64,000 nt of DNA from Anthopleura xanthogrammica (lineage: Eukaryota > Cnidaria > Anthozoa > Actiniaria > Actiniidae). The notes beneath the pieces were generated by a model. The model ran no database searches and had not been told where the DNA came from. It worked only from the letters and a program-made list of their open reading frames with translations. Location: the NCBI GenBank assembly GCA_964019055.1, contig OZ025212.1, positions 3,575,266 through 3,639,265 on the forward strand, given 5' to 3'. Of the stretch, positions 39,198 to 50,694 are shown in pieces. Made by a program: the position numbers and the translations under genes. Each line of letters opens with the position of its first letter. Within the stretch, counting starts at the first letter, position 1.

Positions 39198-40397
39198 TCA
39201 AAGTTCAGGCAAGAAACTAACTGTCCCTGTTTCACTCCTTTCTTTTATAACCTCTGAAGTAGCATCTCGAAGCAAAGTCTCTTGCTTTGTCTCCCTTGTT
39301 TTATCCTTCTTAGAAGACTCGGAGAAACTTGCCAACTGCTTTGTTAGGAATATCCCTTTAGAGAAGGGGGAAACAAAAGGGAGCTCGCTTCTCCCCTTCG
39401 CTTTACGGAATGAATGACCTTTACCCTCGTTTTGATCTTGCTGTTTGGTGGCTGAAAAGCTTCCTGTTTGTACTTTTGCTGATTTAGAAAATTGTCCTCT
39501 CCTGTTGTCCTTTTCTTCCAAACTTTCATTCAAAACATTTTCTTTGTCTTCCATCACGTTTTTCATATTCTCCACTTCTCTCGGCTTTTTCGACGTCTTT
39601 GGGGTGCGAAAAAAGTTCACTTCATTACCAAGTGATGTTTTTGGTAAATTTGCTTCTTGACCAGTTTCATTCCAACATTCGAGGATTTTCGCGGGCTTTT
39701 TTTCCTTCGAAGTAATCAATTTTTCACACAAGACCCGCATCTTTTCCTTCTCTGCATTAAGCAACAGTGACGTCCATCTTTCATTTCTATTCATAGTAGT
39801 TTCTTGTTCCTTCTTGGCGTACAACCATGCGGCACCCCATCTACGACATTCGGTGGTTCTCGCAGCAGACTTGCAGCTTTGGTGGAACTTTTTTACTTCT
39901 CCTTCGCTCAGATAAGGAAAGTTATTGACATCATCTGTGATATCTTTCTCAGCTTTCCTTGAATTGCTTACGAAAGTTTCAGTCTTGGCTTTTCTTCTTC
40001 TTCTTCGTGAATACTTTTCAACTTTAGGGTCAAATGCTATTGATGCTGATCCACCCAGCGCATCTTCATTCATGGGAAGAGTTATTTTATCCTCCTTTAG
40101 CGAAGATTTTGCACTTTGTTTTCTGCTTCGCGAGGAAAAACTCTTCCTCTTTCTCAGTTGCTTCTCCCTCTCAAAGCGAAGTCGGTCCTTTTCGAGTCCA
40201 TCAAGTTCTTTTTCAACTTTTCTTTGTTCTTCTAAGTGTGAATTGTATTTACGGATTCTTCTTCGTTCAAGATCGGCACTCAGTTGTCGATACTTCTCTT
40301 GTTCAACTCGAGTTTTTAAATCAAGGAACTCGCAGGCCTCTCTTCGCTCACCGGCCACTCCAGAATTTAAAACAAGGGTTAAAAGACTTTGGTCCAT
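39198..40397 (-). CDS. Orphan single-coding-exon coiled-coil protein, 399 aa
   Basis: I choose the ATG at 40397. The frame stays open to 40427, but the codon there is TTG and a good acceptor (GAATTTTGTCTAG) ends at 40420, so the extra residues are probably 5' UTR or intron. After a short N terminus, residues 20-75 form a dense coiled coil (E-x-E-K, L-E-R, Y-x-x-H, K-E-L) that aligns with residues 25-70 of the minus-strand gene at 4356-5096. Next come an RRRRRK cluster that could act as a nuclear signal, a Trp/Tyr-containing helical part in the middle of the protein, and a long Lys/Glu/Ser-rich disordered tail. It is divergent from the gene at 43015. I do not recognise the family; length and open frame make it a confident gene of unknown role. 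Confidence 0.75.
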   Translation of the reverse strand: MDQSLLTLVLNSGVAGERREACEFLDLKTRVEQEKYRQLSADLERRRIRKYNSHLEEQRKVEKELDGLEKDRLRFEREKQLRKRKSFSSRSRKQSAKSSLKEDKITLPMNEDALGGSASIAFDPKVEKYSRRRRRKAKTETFVSNSRKAEKDITDDVNNFPYLSEGEVKKFHQSCKSAARTTECRRWGAAWLYAKKEQETTMNRNERWTSLLLNAEKEKMRVLCEKLITSKEKKPAKILECWNETGQEANLPKTSLGNEVNFFRTPKTSKKPREVENMKNVMEDKENVLNESLEEKDNRRGQFSKSAKVQTGSFSATKQQDQNEGKGHSFRKAKGRSELPFVSPFSKGIFLTKQLASFSESSKKDKTRETKQETLLRDATSEVIKERSETGTVSFLPEL

Positions 40398-43014
40398 GCT
40401 TTCAAAACCTTTTTTTTTTCTAGACAAAATTCCTTAGAAAATTTGTCTTTAAAAGTCCAAAACCACGAGGGGTAACGTTAAATCGTCGTCACTGAAGTTG
40501 GAGTTCATTAACGACCAAACTAGTAGCAGTTATAGGTCTTTTCTGTTAGGTAAACGAGCCAACACCATTACCAATGCTTCTGCATCAAACTTTTAATTCA
40601 TTTGTGACTAACGAGATGTTTACAAGCCGTTGCCAACAATAGAAAACACTCTTGTGCTAGTGACCAGAAACGTGAAGTCTGAATCCTCTTGGGACCTTAT
40701 CAAGAGCCCCGCTTCGATAAACAATAAAGTTCTTTGTTCAGGGTACTTAACGATTTGAAAAGGTATTTCATAAAGTAAATGGTATTATTGGCCAATTTGA
40801 TTGCTTTAATGAGGTAATAATCTGAATGAGATTGACAGTATTGGGAAACCTCTTCTTATTACAACAACATTATCTGTTGCTTTGATCCAAATGACTCAAG
40901 GTCCATTTAGATGTAAGGTGCTTTTGAGCACGCACCCACAATTATCATCAATTATCATGGGCCAAAATGATTCAGTGGCTGTTTACTGAGCTGCTTTGTT
41001 TCTTGGGTAAGAGAGCAAAACTTAGACCTTGATGGCAAGCATGAGTTTTAAACTAAGCTCGATAAAACCATCAAAAAATATAGCGGTCCTTAGAGGTCCC
41101 TTTTTATGAACGGACGATAAACTGGGCCTTCCACTTCGTCCTTTGATGCAACTGTCTAATGAGGCTCTCATATTGTGCGCACATTCAAGACAGCGGGTAC
41201 AGGATGAATGAAAATGTAGGACTATGTACAAGATTCTTTAAATTCAAGAAAACTGTTTTAGTGAGACTAAGAGTGGTGTAAATCAGTGACCATCCACTTT
41301 GCCCTTTCAAGTGTTATTCACTCTGAATTGTTAACAGAATTAGGCAAACTCTTTACTCCAAAGCTCTTAGTCTACCCTATTCAAATGCTTAGGAACTGAG
41401 ATTATGAGAGTAAATGGTTTGAGATTCTCCTGCATTTATTTTTGTGCCTTTATTAACAATCGTACAATATGATAGTTTGGATAGCCTCGGCTGCATTAAG
41501 GCTCATGGAACCCGCCTCTACACCAAACTGGTCGAACTCGGGATTGAAGTAGAACTCGGGATCAGTGACTCGACCATCCGACCATCGATATTCTTTACTT
41601 CATTTGTTTAATTGTTGAAACGCTCAACGAAAACCTGATATTCTTTTTGGTAAATATTTGAAAAGAGCTAGTATAAAGGGGTTCGTGGTTTCCACCAGCA
41701 TGGTCTTGATAATACCTTTTGTTACCTCAGAACTGCACTGAAAAACTACCCCAATTTCGAAGTGAAGTTATTAATTTTTGAAAAAAAAATTCTTATCAAA
41801 AGCCACTGATAAAAAAGTGCCCAAGCTAAGAAGCTTAATAATGGCATTCAAGCTAGAAACCATAGTTAAATCAAGCAATTACATGCATGGACAAAGATAG
41901 AGAGATATCGTGAGAAGGGTGCCAGTATTTTGACAGAGTAAAAATAGATAAGTATGTTGTCAAGGCAACCCTTGTTGTTTACATCGTGGTGTGCTATCTT
42001 GCTTGTGTACGATCCTTGTGTACAACTTCAGCACAGAAAGCCAGCACCTTTTTGCGCCAAATAATTTTTATACACCGTTTAAATAATATATATTATGTAC
42101 ATTAGTTATGTCATTTCATGCTTTTAGCTCTGTAATATCTTATAACGCACTTCGTCAAAGTAAACACGAAAAAATTCAATCACGTTTAACATAAATACTT
42201 CATGTTTTCACGAAACAACTTTCAGGGTAAAATGATCAAAATTGGAAATAAGATTGTCAGTTTGGAAAAATTAAAATTTACTCAAAATTCCAACTAGATA
42301 AAAATTAGCTTTTTTCTTCGGTTCCTTTGTACGATTCTTGTTCATGTTTGCACTGTTGTTGTATAATTGGAGGCTAAAAGCACTAATGATGAAAAGAATA
42401 TAATTAGCGTCTTGGGCGACCATGGGATTAGAATTTCCAAAGGTACAAATCCCTCTCTCAAGAAGAACCGAGAGAAAGACAGTAGAAGACTTAAAAGAGC
42501 TGAAACCAGACGGTGTTAGGAATGAAACCAAGTCTCTACGGGCGTCTTAAGTGTAAATGAGTCACAATTAGACCCTAATCTCTAACACAACGATCCTTTT
42601 CGTTCAATAGATTATTTGCCATATGTCAATACATCAATCAAAAGAAGTCTTGTCTGTCTTTAGAAACCTTGTTGATGGGATCTCGTTTGCTGGACTTCTG
42701 ACCGGGCCTTTTCTATGAGAGCAATCATTTTGACCTTAAGCTTAGACGAGCTGTTTACTTAGAAAAGCGGGAAACGTGACTCGAACAGAAGAAATTAGTT
42801 TCAAAATCGTTGAACAATAACGAACGTCCTTGACTACCGCGGTCAAAATCATAAGTGGTGTTTACTCAATTCATTTATTACGTAAACATAGCGAAGATAA
42901 AAGCCATTCCTGGCTCTAAGTGTTCAATTTAAGCTTGAAGCTATATGGACAGATAGAAATGGCTTTAAGTTCTTCGTTACATGGTTTTAAATTGTCAGAA
43001 TAGCACAATTAAAT
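40398..43014. other. Intergenic between two divergent genes
   Basis: No gene is supported. GTTGTCAAGGCAAC at 41956-41969 resembles an X-box with one mismatch. A possible acceptor (AAATTGTCAG) ends at 42998, 16 bp before the ATG at 43015. Confidence 0.45.
41956..41969. promoter_or_regulatory. X-box-like motif
   Basis: GTTGTCAAGGCAAC has an intact GGCAAC half and one mismatch in the first half (GTTGTC for GTTRCC). It lies about 1 kb upstream of the start at 43015 and 1.5 kb upstream of the divergent start at 40397, farther than is usual for X-boxes. Confidence 0.25.
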
Positions 43015-44769
43015 ATGCAGTCCTGTCGCAGTGATAAAAAGACTTTGATGGGCCAACATCAAGATAGCAAGGATGTTACTCTTCGAAAAGTGATTAACAG
43101 CCTCAACGCGACTAACACGAAGAATGCTTCTACCTCCAGCGATAAGGCAATAATCCATGACTTGACTTCTAGTTCCTTAAAACAACGCATTAAGTCTAAT
43201 TACGCTTTCTCGAATAAAGCAGACGCCATGTCGATCAAGATGATGAGAAAAGAGCTAAAGGAACAGGTGAAACGAAACAAAGCAAACCCGAAAAGCTCTA
43301 ACCGTCGTGATCATTCAAGCAAAAGACAAAACTTATCGAGTTATTGGTATCCAGTAAGCGAGGTATCTTGGCCTGAAACTACTGGGGCTGCAGCACCAAC
43401 TCTTTCAAGACTTTCCAGTGCAGTTGAATCCCAACAGTCGGTCAAGCAAAGCGAAGCGTTGTCAGGAAAGGACGTCAAATGGCAAACTGACAGTTTGTTT
43501 TCAAGGCATTCAGATACCGAATCATGTCGGACAAATCTCGTTAATCAGAATAAAAATATTTATAGTAGACATCTTCAGAGCAATACTGCTGAGACAGAAG
43601 AAGACGTTTGCTTTGAGGTAGAGAGTCCAGAGAAGGATAAAGCTTCTCAGGAACACAGAGAAAGGAGAAGACTATCGATCGCTTCGTCAGTCCAAAGTTT
43701 CGGTTCGGACCTTTCTAAACAAGCCTTTACTAGCACCACAAAAACTCCAAGAAACAGAAGTGCAAGCCAAAGCTCTCAAGAAGCCAACGACGGAGAAACA
43801 GAAAAGGATACAAGCAGAAACAATCCAAAAGAGAAAATACAAGACGAAAATGAATTTGTTGAGGCGCTGACTGACCCTACACTTAAAACATCTCTACAAA
43901 GAATCATTCAGAAGCGCCGAAACAGCATTTCTCTAGTAAAATCTATTACTGGTTTAAGAGTTGTGAACGATGATGAGACATTTTCAGTGATCGCAGAAGA
44001 AAAATCCGATCTGGATCTTGAATCTTTGATGGCAAAATCGGACAGCAAAATATCTGCGGTATCTGGAAGAGCTAGTAAGAGTGGTTCCATCTCGGGTCAA
44101 AAAATCGAGTGTGGGTTCAGAGCTGATGATGCATGTGCTGCATCGGAGTGGGAAATCAAAAGTTTAAAGAGTTTGCATTCCGAAGCAAGCCAGAGAAGCT
44201 ACTACCAAAGTAATAACCAATTCGACAATCCAAGAACGAGTTTAGCGTATTCACGGTCTGTAAGTACACGAAAGAAGGGTGTTAACTCGGGAAAGAAATT
44301 TTCTCTTTGGCCGGACAAGAATGTTCGCACGAACAAAGTCGAAATAGAGGAGACGAGGATTATAAAACCGTTGTCTTCAAAAACATACCGGCCTTGCTTA
44401 ACCGCTACAAGCCGAGCAAAGAAGAGAAGTAATACAGCTCGTAGTAGTCCAGAAACAAGTCAAGAAAAAAGTCATTGCGTTAAAGGAAAGGAGGATGTAA
44501 TAAGGGAATTTATGTTGATGTATGCCAAAGTAAAACAGAACAAAAAAGAAGTGGAAAGCGCAGTTGAAGAAAATAAACCCGTTAGAATGATAAGCGCGAC
44601 TCCTGAGTTTGTCGTTAAAAGTGCGATTGGACATTTTCTGTCTAGTGTGTTCCCGCCCGAAAGACCTCGTGATTCAAGTTGGGCGAGAGAAGAACGACAA
44701 GAAGACAAACAAAGGACTAAGCTACTCAAAATTAAGATATGCATGCAACAACTGGCTAGTATAGCGTAG
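43015..44769 (+). CDS. Orphan single-coding-exon protein, 584 aa, Ser/Lys-rich
   Basis: This is the longest uninterrupted frame in the window, from an ATG at 43015 to TAG ending at 44769. AATAAA at 44789-44794 follows 20 bp after the stop, so the 3' UTR would be very short. Most of the protein is Ser, Lys, Arg, Glu and Asn and is predicted to be disordered, with basic-Ser patches that could be kinase sites (for example RRRLS and RRNS). A roughly 90-residue C-terminal part, from D-V-I-R-E-F-M-L-M-Y to the end, has more regular hydrophobic spacing and may fold as helices. No signal peptide, membrane segment or catalytic motif is seen. It is divergent from the gene at 39198-40397. No known family is recognised. 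Confidence 0.8.
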   Translation: MQSCRSDKKTLMGQHQDSKDVTLRKVINSLNATNTKNASTSSDKAIIHDLTSSSLKQRIKSNYAFSNKADAMSIKMMRKELKEQVKRNKANPKSSNRRDHSSKRQNLSSYWYPVSEVSWPETTGAAAPTLSRLSSAVESQQSVKQSEALSGKDVKWQTDSLFSRHSDTESCRTNLVNQNKNIYSRHLQSNTAETEEDVCFEVESPEKDKASQEHRERRRLSIASSVQSFGSDLSKQAFTSTTKTPRNRSASQSSQEANDGETEKDTSRNNPKEKIQDENEFVEALTDPTLKTSLQRIIQKRRNSISLVKSITGLRVVNDDETFSVIAEEKSDLDLESLMAKSDSKISAVSGRASKSGSISGQKIECGFRADDACAASEWEIKSLKSLHSEASQRSYYQSNNQFDNPRTSLAYSRSVSTRKKGVNSGKKFSLWPDKNVRTNKVEIEETRIIKPLSSKTYRPCLTATSRAKKRSNTARSSPETSQEKSHCVKGKEDVIREFMLMYAKVKQNKKEVESAVEENKPVRMISATPEFVVKSAIGHFLSSVFPPERPRDSSWAREERQEDKQRTKLLKIKICMQQLASIA

Positions 44770-44788
44770 TTATAAAAGAATGCTGTCA

Positions 44789-44794
44789 AATAAA
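44789..44794 (+). terminator. Polyadenylation signal AATAAA
   Basis: It lies 20 bp after the stop of the 584-residue gene and is the only canonical hexamer this close to that stop. Confidence 0.5.
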
Positions 44795-44881
44795 GATTAT
44801 TATGTGTAAATGACTTATCCGACAAAGTATAAAACATTAACACCGGCATTAGACTTGATTAAGAAAATAGTTAACACATAG

Positions 44882-44895
44882 GTTGCCGTGGCAAC
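44882..44895. promoter_or_regulatory. Perfect RFX X-box
   Basis: GTTGCCGTGGCAAC fits the consensus GTNRCC-N2-RGYAAC at every position and is fully palindromic apart from the central dinucleotide. It lies 246 bp upstream of the ATG of the SYNJ2BP-like gene (45141) and just after the preceding gene ends. RFX factors bind such sites, classically in promoters of ciliary genes; binding here is inferred. Confidence 0.55.
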
Positions 44896-45140
44896 GCTAA
44901 GCTTACGACCAAAAACACGTCAGTTTTTGCTTTTGAAAATTTTCAAATAAAAAGTCTTTATCGCGCAAATGATTGATTAAAGGGAGAGGTAATAAAAGGC
45001 ATTCATTTTAATTAAATATTGTAATAAAATATTAAGATATTTCCTAAAGAATGTTTTTATAAATAGAGTGGGCCTCGTCCTAATGCTCGACTCAGATTCC
45101 CAAACCTGACGCGTCCATAACAAGGAACGCCTTTCACAAA

Positions 45141-48009
45141 ATGTCTAAAGTTAGATTCTCGGTTGGAGAGATGTCCAACGACGACGAAAAAGTGAGTCTA
45201 AAATTTCAAAAATCTTACCTAAGAAAACGGATTTTCGCCGTCGGAAACTCTAATGATGAAGATTATTAATTGTACAGGTTGATAGAGCTGAAGAAACGAG
45301 GGATGATGTTTGGGAAGAGTTAAGAAAGACAGTTGAAAATGAGTTGGATCTTATGACGATTTATCTACACAGAGATGAACATGGTACGAATATCCCCTGG
45401 TATTTCTTATTCATGTTACAGTTTTGATTCATAAATTATGATGTTTTAAGTAATTTTATAGGAAAAGTTGTATGTTTAGACGAAGCGAGAGTGTACGTTG
45501 TGATGATACCTGGGGTTTCTCTCACAATAAAGCGACGTAGTTTAACTTGATACTAAGCTTGATTTTAGAAGTCACGGCATGAATTTTAATTAAAATTAAA
45601 ATTAAAATTTCTTAATACGGATTTAATTTTGAATTGTTGTATCTCACATCTTTGCTGGCAGTGGTAGGCTTATATACTTTTTTACCAGACATCACAACGA
45701 AAAAAACAAAAACCTGAACAATAATAAAATGACCCGTACTAGTAACAGATTATTATCACATCGTTGAATATAATTTTTATCTTTATGTTTTTTTTTTATT
45801 ATTGCTGCGAGCTATGAAACGAGCAGCAACTCGCAGCACTTCACTTGCAATATGTAACGACTAGTTACTACTTGACTTTAAAAAATCCAAACAATTTAAT
45901 AATTTCACAAATATTTTCAATATTTTCGGAGTATTTAATATAGTGATAATTTATTTTAAATCTTTATGATATAAATCATCTTTCAGGGTTTGGTTTTAAT
46001 ATCAGAGGTGGTATTGACCACCCCCATGTGGGATGTGACACAGGAATCTTTGTCACCAATATCCGTGCAAAGAGTGTTGCCGGAGTGGATGGCAGATTGA
46101 GTCGAGGCGACAGAATACTTGCAGTAAGAATATCAAATAACTCCACAAAAGATTAAATAATATTTCACTAAGGTAGAAGGCTTATTATTAGCCAATTATC
46201 TTGTGGGAGTTTCGAACCCTGACTATAAACAAGGCCACTTAGACAGCGAAAACCCAAGAACCAATCAAAAAACAATGAATAAAAGCAATGCATTCCAATT
46301 TTGGGTAGTCAAACCAATATGAAACCAGTACAGCACCAGTTGTTTACTTGGTCATCTTTTTCTCACGGAATGTTGAAATGCCATTGTTTTCATTCTACAT
46401 TTTTATTTGTTCTCGTTGTACAGTATAAGGGGAGTGAGTGGTCTCTCAATGCTATCAAAATTTTGCAATCATAACACTCTTATGGGCTGTACCCATTATA
46501 TGCTGCATGCAGTTACACCCATTTTCATAATTACACGACCTAGAAAACTAGCTATAACTCAAGTGGTCTGGGATTTTGGCTTCCGTCAATCAAATTTTCA
46601 ATGGTCCGAGTTAGTAAATTTTTGATTGATGTCAGCCAAAAACCCAGATGTCAGACTGTGTTCGTTGTGTAAAATGGGTTTAAAAAGAAATTTAGATGAA
46701 AATTGTATTACTTACCAATGATATATTTGATCTTTAGGTAAATGACATACGGCTGGACAAAATCACCCATGATGATGCTGTAAAAGCATTTCGAATGTCA
46801 GATGTAGCAGTGACAATGTTAATAGAGAAAGGTGCAGAGCAAAGAATATTAGTAAGTAAAGTTGGAATTCAAGGTTTCAAGGTTTATTTTTTCCACATAT
46901 TTACAGTTATAGATATTAATAAATACAGACAAAGAATCGTGGTAGAGCGCAGAAATACAACCCGAGGGGGTTAATGAAATTTTCTGCACCCTATTCATAG
47001 GTAGATGTAATTCAATTTAAAGTGGGACAAAAGAGGTGAAATTACAATGCATAAATAAGTTAAGAACAGTTCTTAGATACAATATGTTTGAAGGGAATTG
47101 CTTATAAATAATATGCTATACAAAAATAATGATGACGAAAATACTATCGAGATAATAATAAGTTTTTATAGTTTGTTTTAAACATCCGATGAGATGAGCT
47201 CGTTTTAATACCGATGGGTACATCGTTCCAGCTTACTGCACTTGCATATTTCACGCTAAATTTACCGTAATTTAGGTTTACACGGGGCAGAGAAAGATGT
47301 CTATTCGATGCAGAACGGGTATTTTAATTGTGAGAATTTGGTCTTATATGACCCTGTTATGTATAGAGTGTGGTTGTCAGGAACGCTATCTAAGGGGAGT
47401 CAAGACCATCAATAGACAATTCCTGAGTTTGCTTGAGTGACCACGAAACAATGGCTCCAAGTCGAGGTTGGACTTGATAAAATACAGTAAACGCATGAAT
47501 ACATAAAGTCCTACCTTAAATTGGAGCTATTTGTTTCATGGTCACTCAAGTGAATTTGGGGAAGGTCTATTGAACACAAGTTTTAGCAGGGGTTAGGGGG
47601 ATCGAGATCTCACTATGCCCTGAGTTTTTGGTAAAAAAAATTATGTAACACTAACAGGGTTGTTAAAACAAGTGATATATAGAGGGAAAACATATTATTA
47701 TTCTAGGAGTAATATAATGAGAATACCTAACAATTTAACCCAAAAAGTGCACTAAAATTTTTATTGACTCTAACCTTGTCTGCTTTTCAGGGACCACCAA
47801 AGACACCTAAAACTCCATTATCTCCAGAAGCAGGATTTCAAGTTGACCAAGTTGATACACCTTTCAGTGAAGATGATCCTGGACAGACAGTACATTCATC
47901 CTTTACTTCGTTTTTTGATTCAACATTAGGAGCATTATCTCTTGGAGTCATGGCTGGGAGCGTGGCTGTATTTGTTGGAATAAAAGTTTACAGAGCAATG
48001 GCAAAATGA
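45141..48009 (+). CDS. SYNJ2BP: Synaptojanin-2-binding protein / OMP25-like, PDZ protein with C-terminal membrane anchor
   Basis: Five exons join in frame to 208 residues: 45141-45191, 45278-45383, 45987-46123, 46738-46851 and 47791-48009, all with GT-AG introns. Residues about 42-131 form a PDZ domain with the carboxylate-binding loop [10 protein letters not shown] (53-56 is GFGF, usually GLGF), then DTGIFV, then [10 protein letters not shown](A)VND, and DDAVKAF in the second helix. A hydrophobic segment at about 182-202 followed by a basic tail (KVYRAMAK) fits a tail-anchored mitochondrial outer-membrane protein. In vertebrates SYNJ2BP binds C-terminal peptides, including synaptojanin-2 isoforms, at mitochondria. 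The 40-odd residues before the PDZ domain are an extension relative to the vertebrate protein, in which the PDZ domain starts near residue 13. Another small single-PDZ, tail-anchored protein is the main alternative. Confidence 0.85.
46571..46651. repeat. Short inverted repeat in intron 3
   Basis: TTTTGGCTTCCGTCAATCAAA near 46573 pairs with TTTGATTGATGTCAGCCAAAA near 46620-46645, with a short loop. It is a hairpin or small foldback element in the SYNJ2BP-like intron. Confidence 0.5.
47410..47572. mobile_element. Foldback element in intron 4 of the SYNJ2BP-like gene
   Basis: Arms of about 60 bp begin CAATAGAC and contain CTTGAGTGACCA(C/T)GAAACAA and GGACTT. The right arm is the reverse complement, ending GGTCTATTG at 47572. 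It is roughly 160 bp long with no coding capacity. Upstream in the same intron (46870-47400) is AT-rich sequence that looks like old interspersed repeat. Confidence 0.6.
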
Positions 48010-48678
48010 GAATCATTACATCAAGGAAATTTTGTAAAAGTTCTATAGAGAAGACCTTGTTTTATATACCTTTTTTCAGTTAAAGTTTTTCTTACTCTTA
48101 TATAGTTCTTGGACAAATATTAAACGTACTGAAACGATTTAAACTTAAGTTTAAGTGTACTAGTGTAAAAAAGGCATGAGTTTCCATTCAAGGTCAAAGA
48201 AGATTTGACATGACAGTGAGTTCAGAATTTGTTTTTCACAGTTTTAAAGAAAAAAGATCACAATAGCAGGATATGGGAAAACAGATGTAGGACTGATTTT
48301 AAACTTAAATCTGATTTTTCCGCGACTTACCAACATTTCCAAGGTCTTTTAGCAAGTCTCTTTACAAGAGTTTCTTCAACCAAAGAAACATGTTGTCTTT
48401 TGCCTGATGGTTTCCCTGTGGAATTTCCAGTCCTCCCTCCTACCACAGGAAACCCACAAGAAAATATAAAAGACATTGCACAGACACTCAAGAGACTAAG
48501 AGAATTTGAAATCTTTTGCTCTCAATCGTCTGTAAAAGCTTGTCAATAATATCATTGATTTTTAACTTGCAAACAATTTTAGTTAACAAATTGGGCTATT
48601 TGGGGTACCTGAGTTATTGGAGATTGATTGATTGATCAATCATTTCTTAAAGTGGCAAAAAAGAAAAATTGTTTTATT

Positions 48679-48840
48679 CAGGGGCCAATCCAGGGGGGTT
48701 TCCATTGTTGCACTGAACACCCCCCAAATAAATTAAAGTACAAGTCAAATAAGTCAGATCAGGATTATTGATGACGTCACTATATAGATCACTTTTCTTG
48801 TTTCGGACAACCCCCTCGCAAATTTCTGGATCTGCCCCTG
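48679..48840. mobile_element. hAT-like MITE, 162 bp
   Basis: It begins CAGGGGCCAATCCAGG and ends CTGGATCTGCCCCTG, an imperfect terminal inverted repeat of the CAGGGGC-GATCCAG kind common in hAT elements. TTATT occurs directly on both sides. A hAT element should have an 8-bp duplication, so the class is tentative. Confidence 0.55.
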
Positions 48841-49030
48841 TTATTAGAATTAGGTTTAAAAAATTTTTAATAATAAATTTATAGTTTAATAAAAGTAATT
48901 AATCATTGCATTATTTATTCGAAATTTTGGATTCTTGTCTTTCTCTCATATTTTCTTTTATCCCTTATTCATTCAAACATGGGCAAGCATGCTTACCTAA
49001 CTTTTGGCCTTATTAAGACCCTCCTACTCT

Positions 49031-49126
49031 AGGCTCAGATTTCAGCCGCCAGGGTTTCGTACGCACCCGCGATACTCTCCCCCGTCCTGGGCGCATATGA
49101 AACCCTGATGGCTGAAATCTGAGCTT
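49031..49126. repeat. Hairpin-forming inverted repeat, 96 bp
   Basis: AGGCTCAGATTTCAGCC, then a CAGGGTTTC segment, pairs with GAAACCCTGATGGCTGAAAT and then CTGAGCTT. The arms are about 35 bp, separated by a GC-rich loop of about 25 bp. Confidence 0.7.
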
Positions 49127-50694
49127 ACTCCTGCTCCCCTTTCCCAAACATAATATGAATGGTCCTAAGGTTATTTGTACGAGTATAACTTGATAAAATA
49201 TCTGAAGGATAAAACCAAAGAGAAACGGTGCATATTCTTGCATAACAATTTACACCCTGCATTAAGAATTTCAATATATTAATAAACACAGTCTCTCGTT
49301 TTATAAACATTGCTTTACATAAAACTTCATAACTTTTTTTACAAGGATCCAAAATAATTAGTAGAAAGTAATAAAAAAAAAACATCAGTGAGACCATTTT
49401 CAAGTTTACAATGATCATTCAAAACATTTTAGCATATTATTTTACTTCAAAAAATACATTTCCTTGAGTAATATTCTTGTCTTACAGCGCGACGCACCTT
49501 ACCGTGGCCACCCTGCCAAAGTTTCGTACAAGTATGATAAATCACTTCTTGCAAAGAATTTCCACATGAAAAAGAATGCCTACGAAAGTATTAAGTGTTA
49601 GCAAGCCAAAAGAGCAAAACTGGTTTTAGAAATAGAGATTTTTAAGCATTTTCTTCAAGTTCTTGCTCCGAAGCTCAAATATTTGCGGTAACAACAAAGC
49701 AAGTTAACATGCAAATTTACAGATTCTCGCTTTCTGATTGGCTAACTTGTAAAAAAAGTTTGTTTGGTGGCTACGTTAAGGCGCGTCGCGCTGTAACTGG
49801 TTATGTAGCCTTGAGAAGACAGTTTAATAATGATGCCAATACAAATAAAAGAAACTTTTTTCAAGGCAATGAAATTCACTTGCATAATTTGCATGGTCTG
49901 AAATGGGGAAAAGCAATCGAGAAGAAAACGTCTGTTAGGTCCAGTTCAGAGGTCAAACTTCTCATGAGCCAGACACATTGAAAACAATGGGTAATAAGGC
50001 CGTCTTCTGTGATGTCAGCAGGTTCAGCTCATGAGAAGATCAACATTAGAACTGAACCTTATATACTTTATAGTAGTTTTCAGTATTACACTAACTCCTA
50101 GCTGCAAACTGCAAGCTGCACACTCAAATTTGGTTTTTCACTGCCAATTTATTTCAACTGGTATCTTTTATATTTTTGACTGGTGGCAGCACAAAACAGG
50201 CAACTTGCAAATACTGAAATATTGAAAATTATTGTAGTAAGGGTTAAACCCAATTACAAATGCCAAAGGGAATTTCATCAGTTGAAACAACCAGGAATTT
50301 CCACTGACCTTGATTGTGGTAATTTATGTGAAAACAAGTACAATCCTAAGATATCTGCTTTTCCGAAACAGCATAATAAAAAGACTGCATCTGCATAATT
50401 ATCACATCTGTTTTAGAAGCAAAAATAAGCTATTTTGCAGTTGAGGTCATGCCCACTCTTTTTGGGGAGTTATCGTCAACCCAAACTGACAAAGAGTGTT
50501 CATGCATTCCCCTTCGTTAATTTTTGGGTCATCAGTCATGACCTGCAGAAATTTTCTTCACCTAAGATTATCTGTGTAGAATCTGGTCTTGAAAAGATAT
50601 CTGCACAATATCATTAAAAAGATTTTTTGTTTCTTTTCCTTGGATTTGAAAATCTGCTAAAAATAAGCTAGTAGCTACTGCAACATGTATAACC

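Larger units (their letters stand above)
48010..50694. other. 3' region of the SYNJ2BP-like gene and intergenic, convergent gene ends
   Basis: An open frame of about 106 codons (48229-48549, TTG start) begins next to a good acceptor-like TTTGTTTTTCACAG (ends 48241) and reads as fairly normal protein, but has no known partner. The stretch also has a hAT-like MITE (48679-48840), a hairpin (49031-49126) and an inverted pair (49936-50062). No other gene is supported. Confidence 0.45.

Noticed and set aside
40398..40427. Extension of the 39.2-kb coiled-coil gene to a start at 40427
   Set aside because: The codon at 40427 is TTG and the added residues are a Lys run after a likely acceptor; the ATG at 40397 is preferred.
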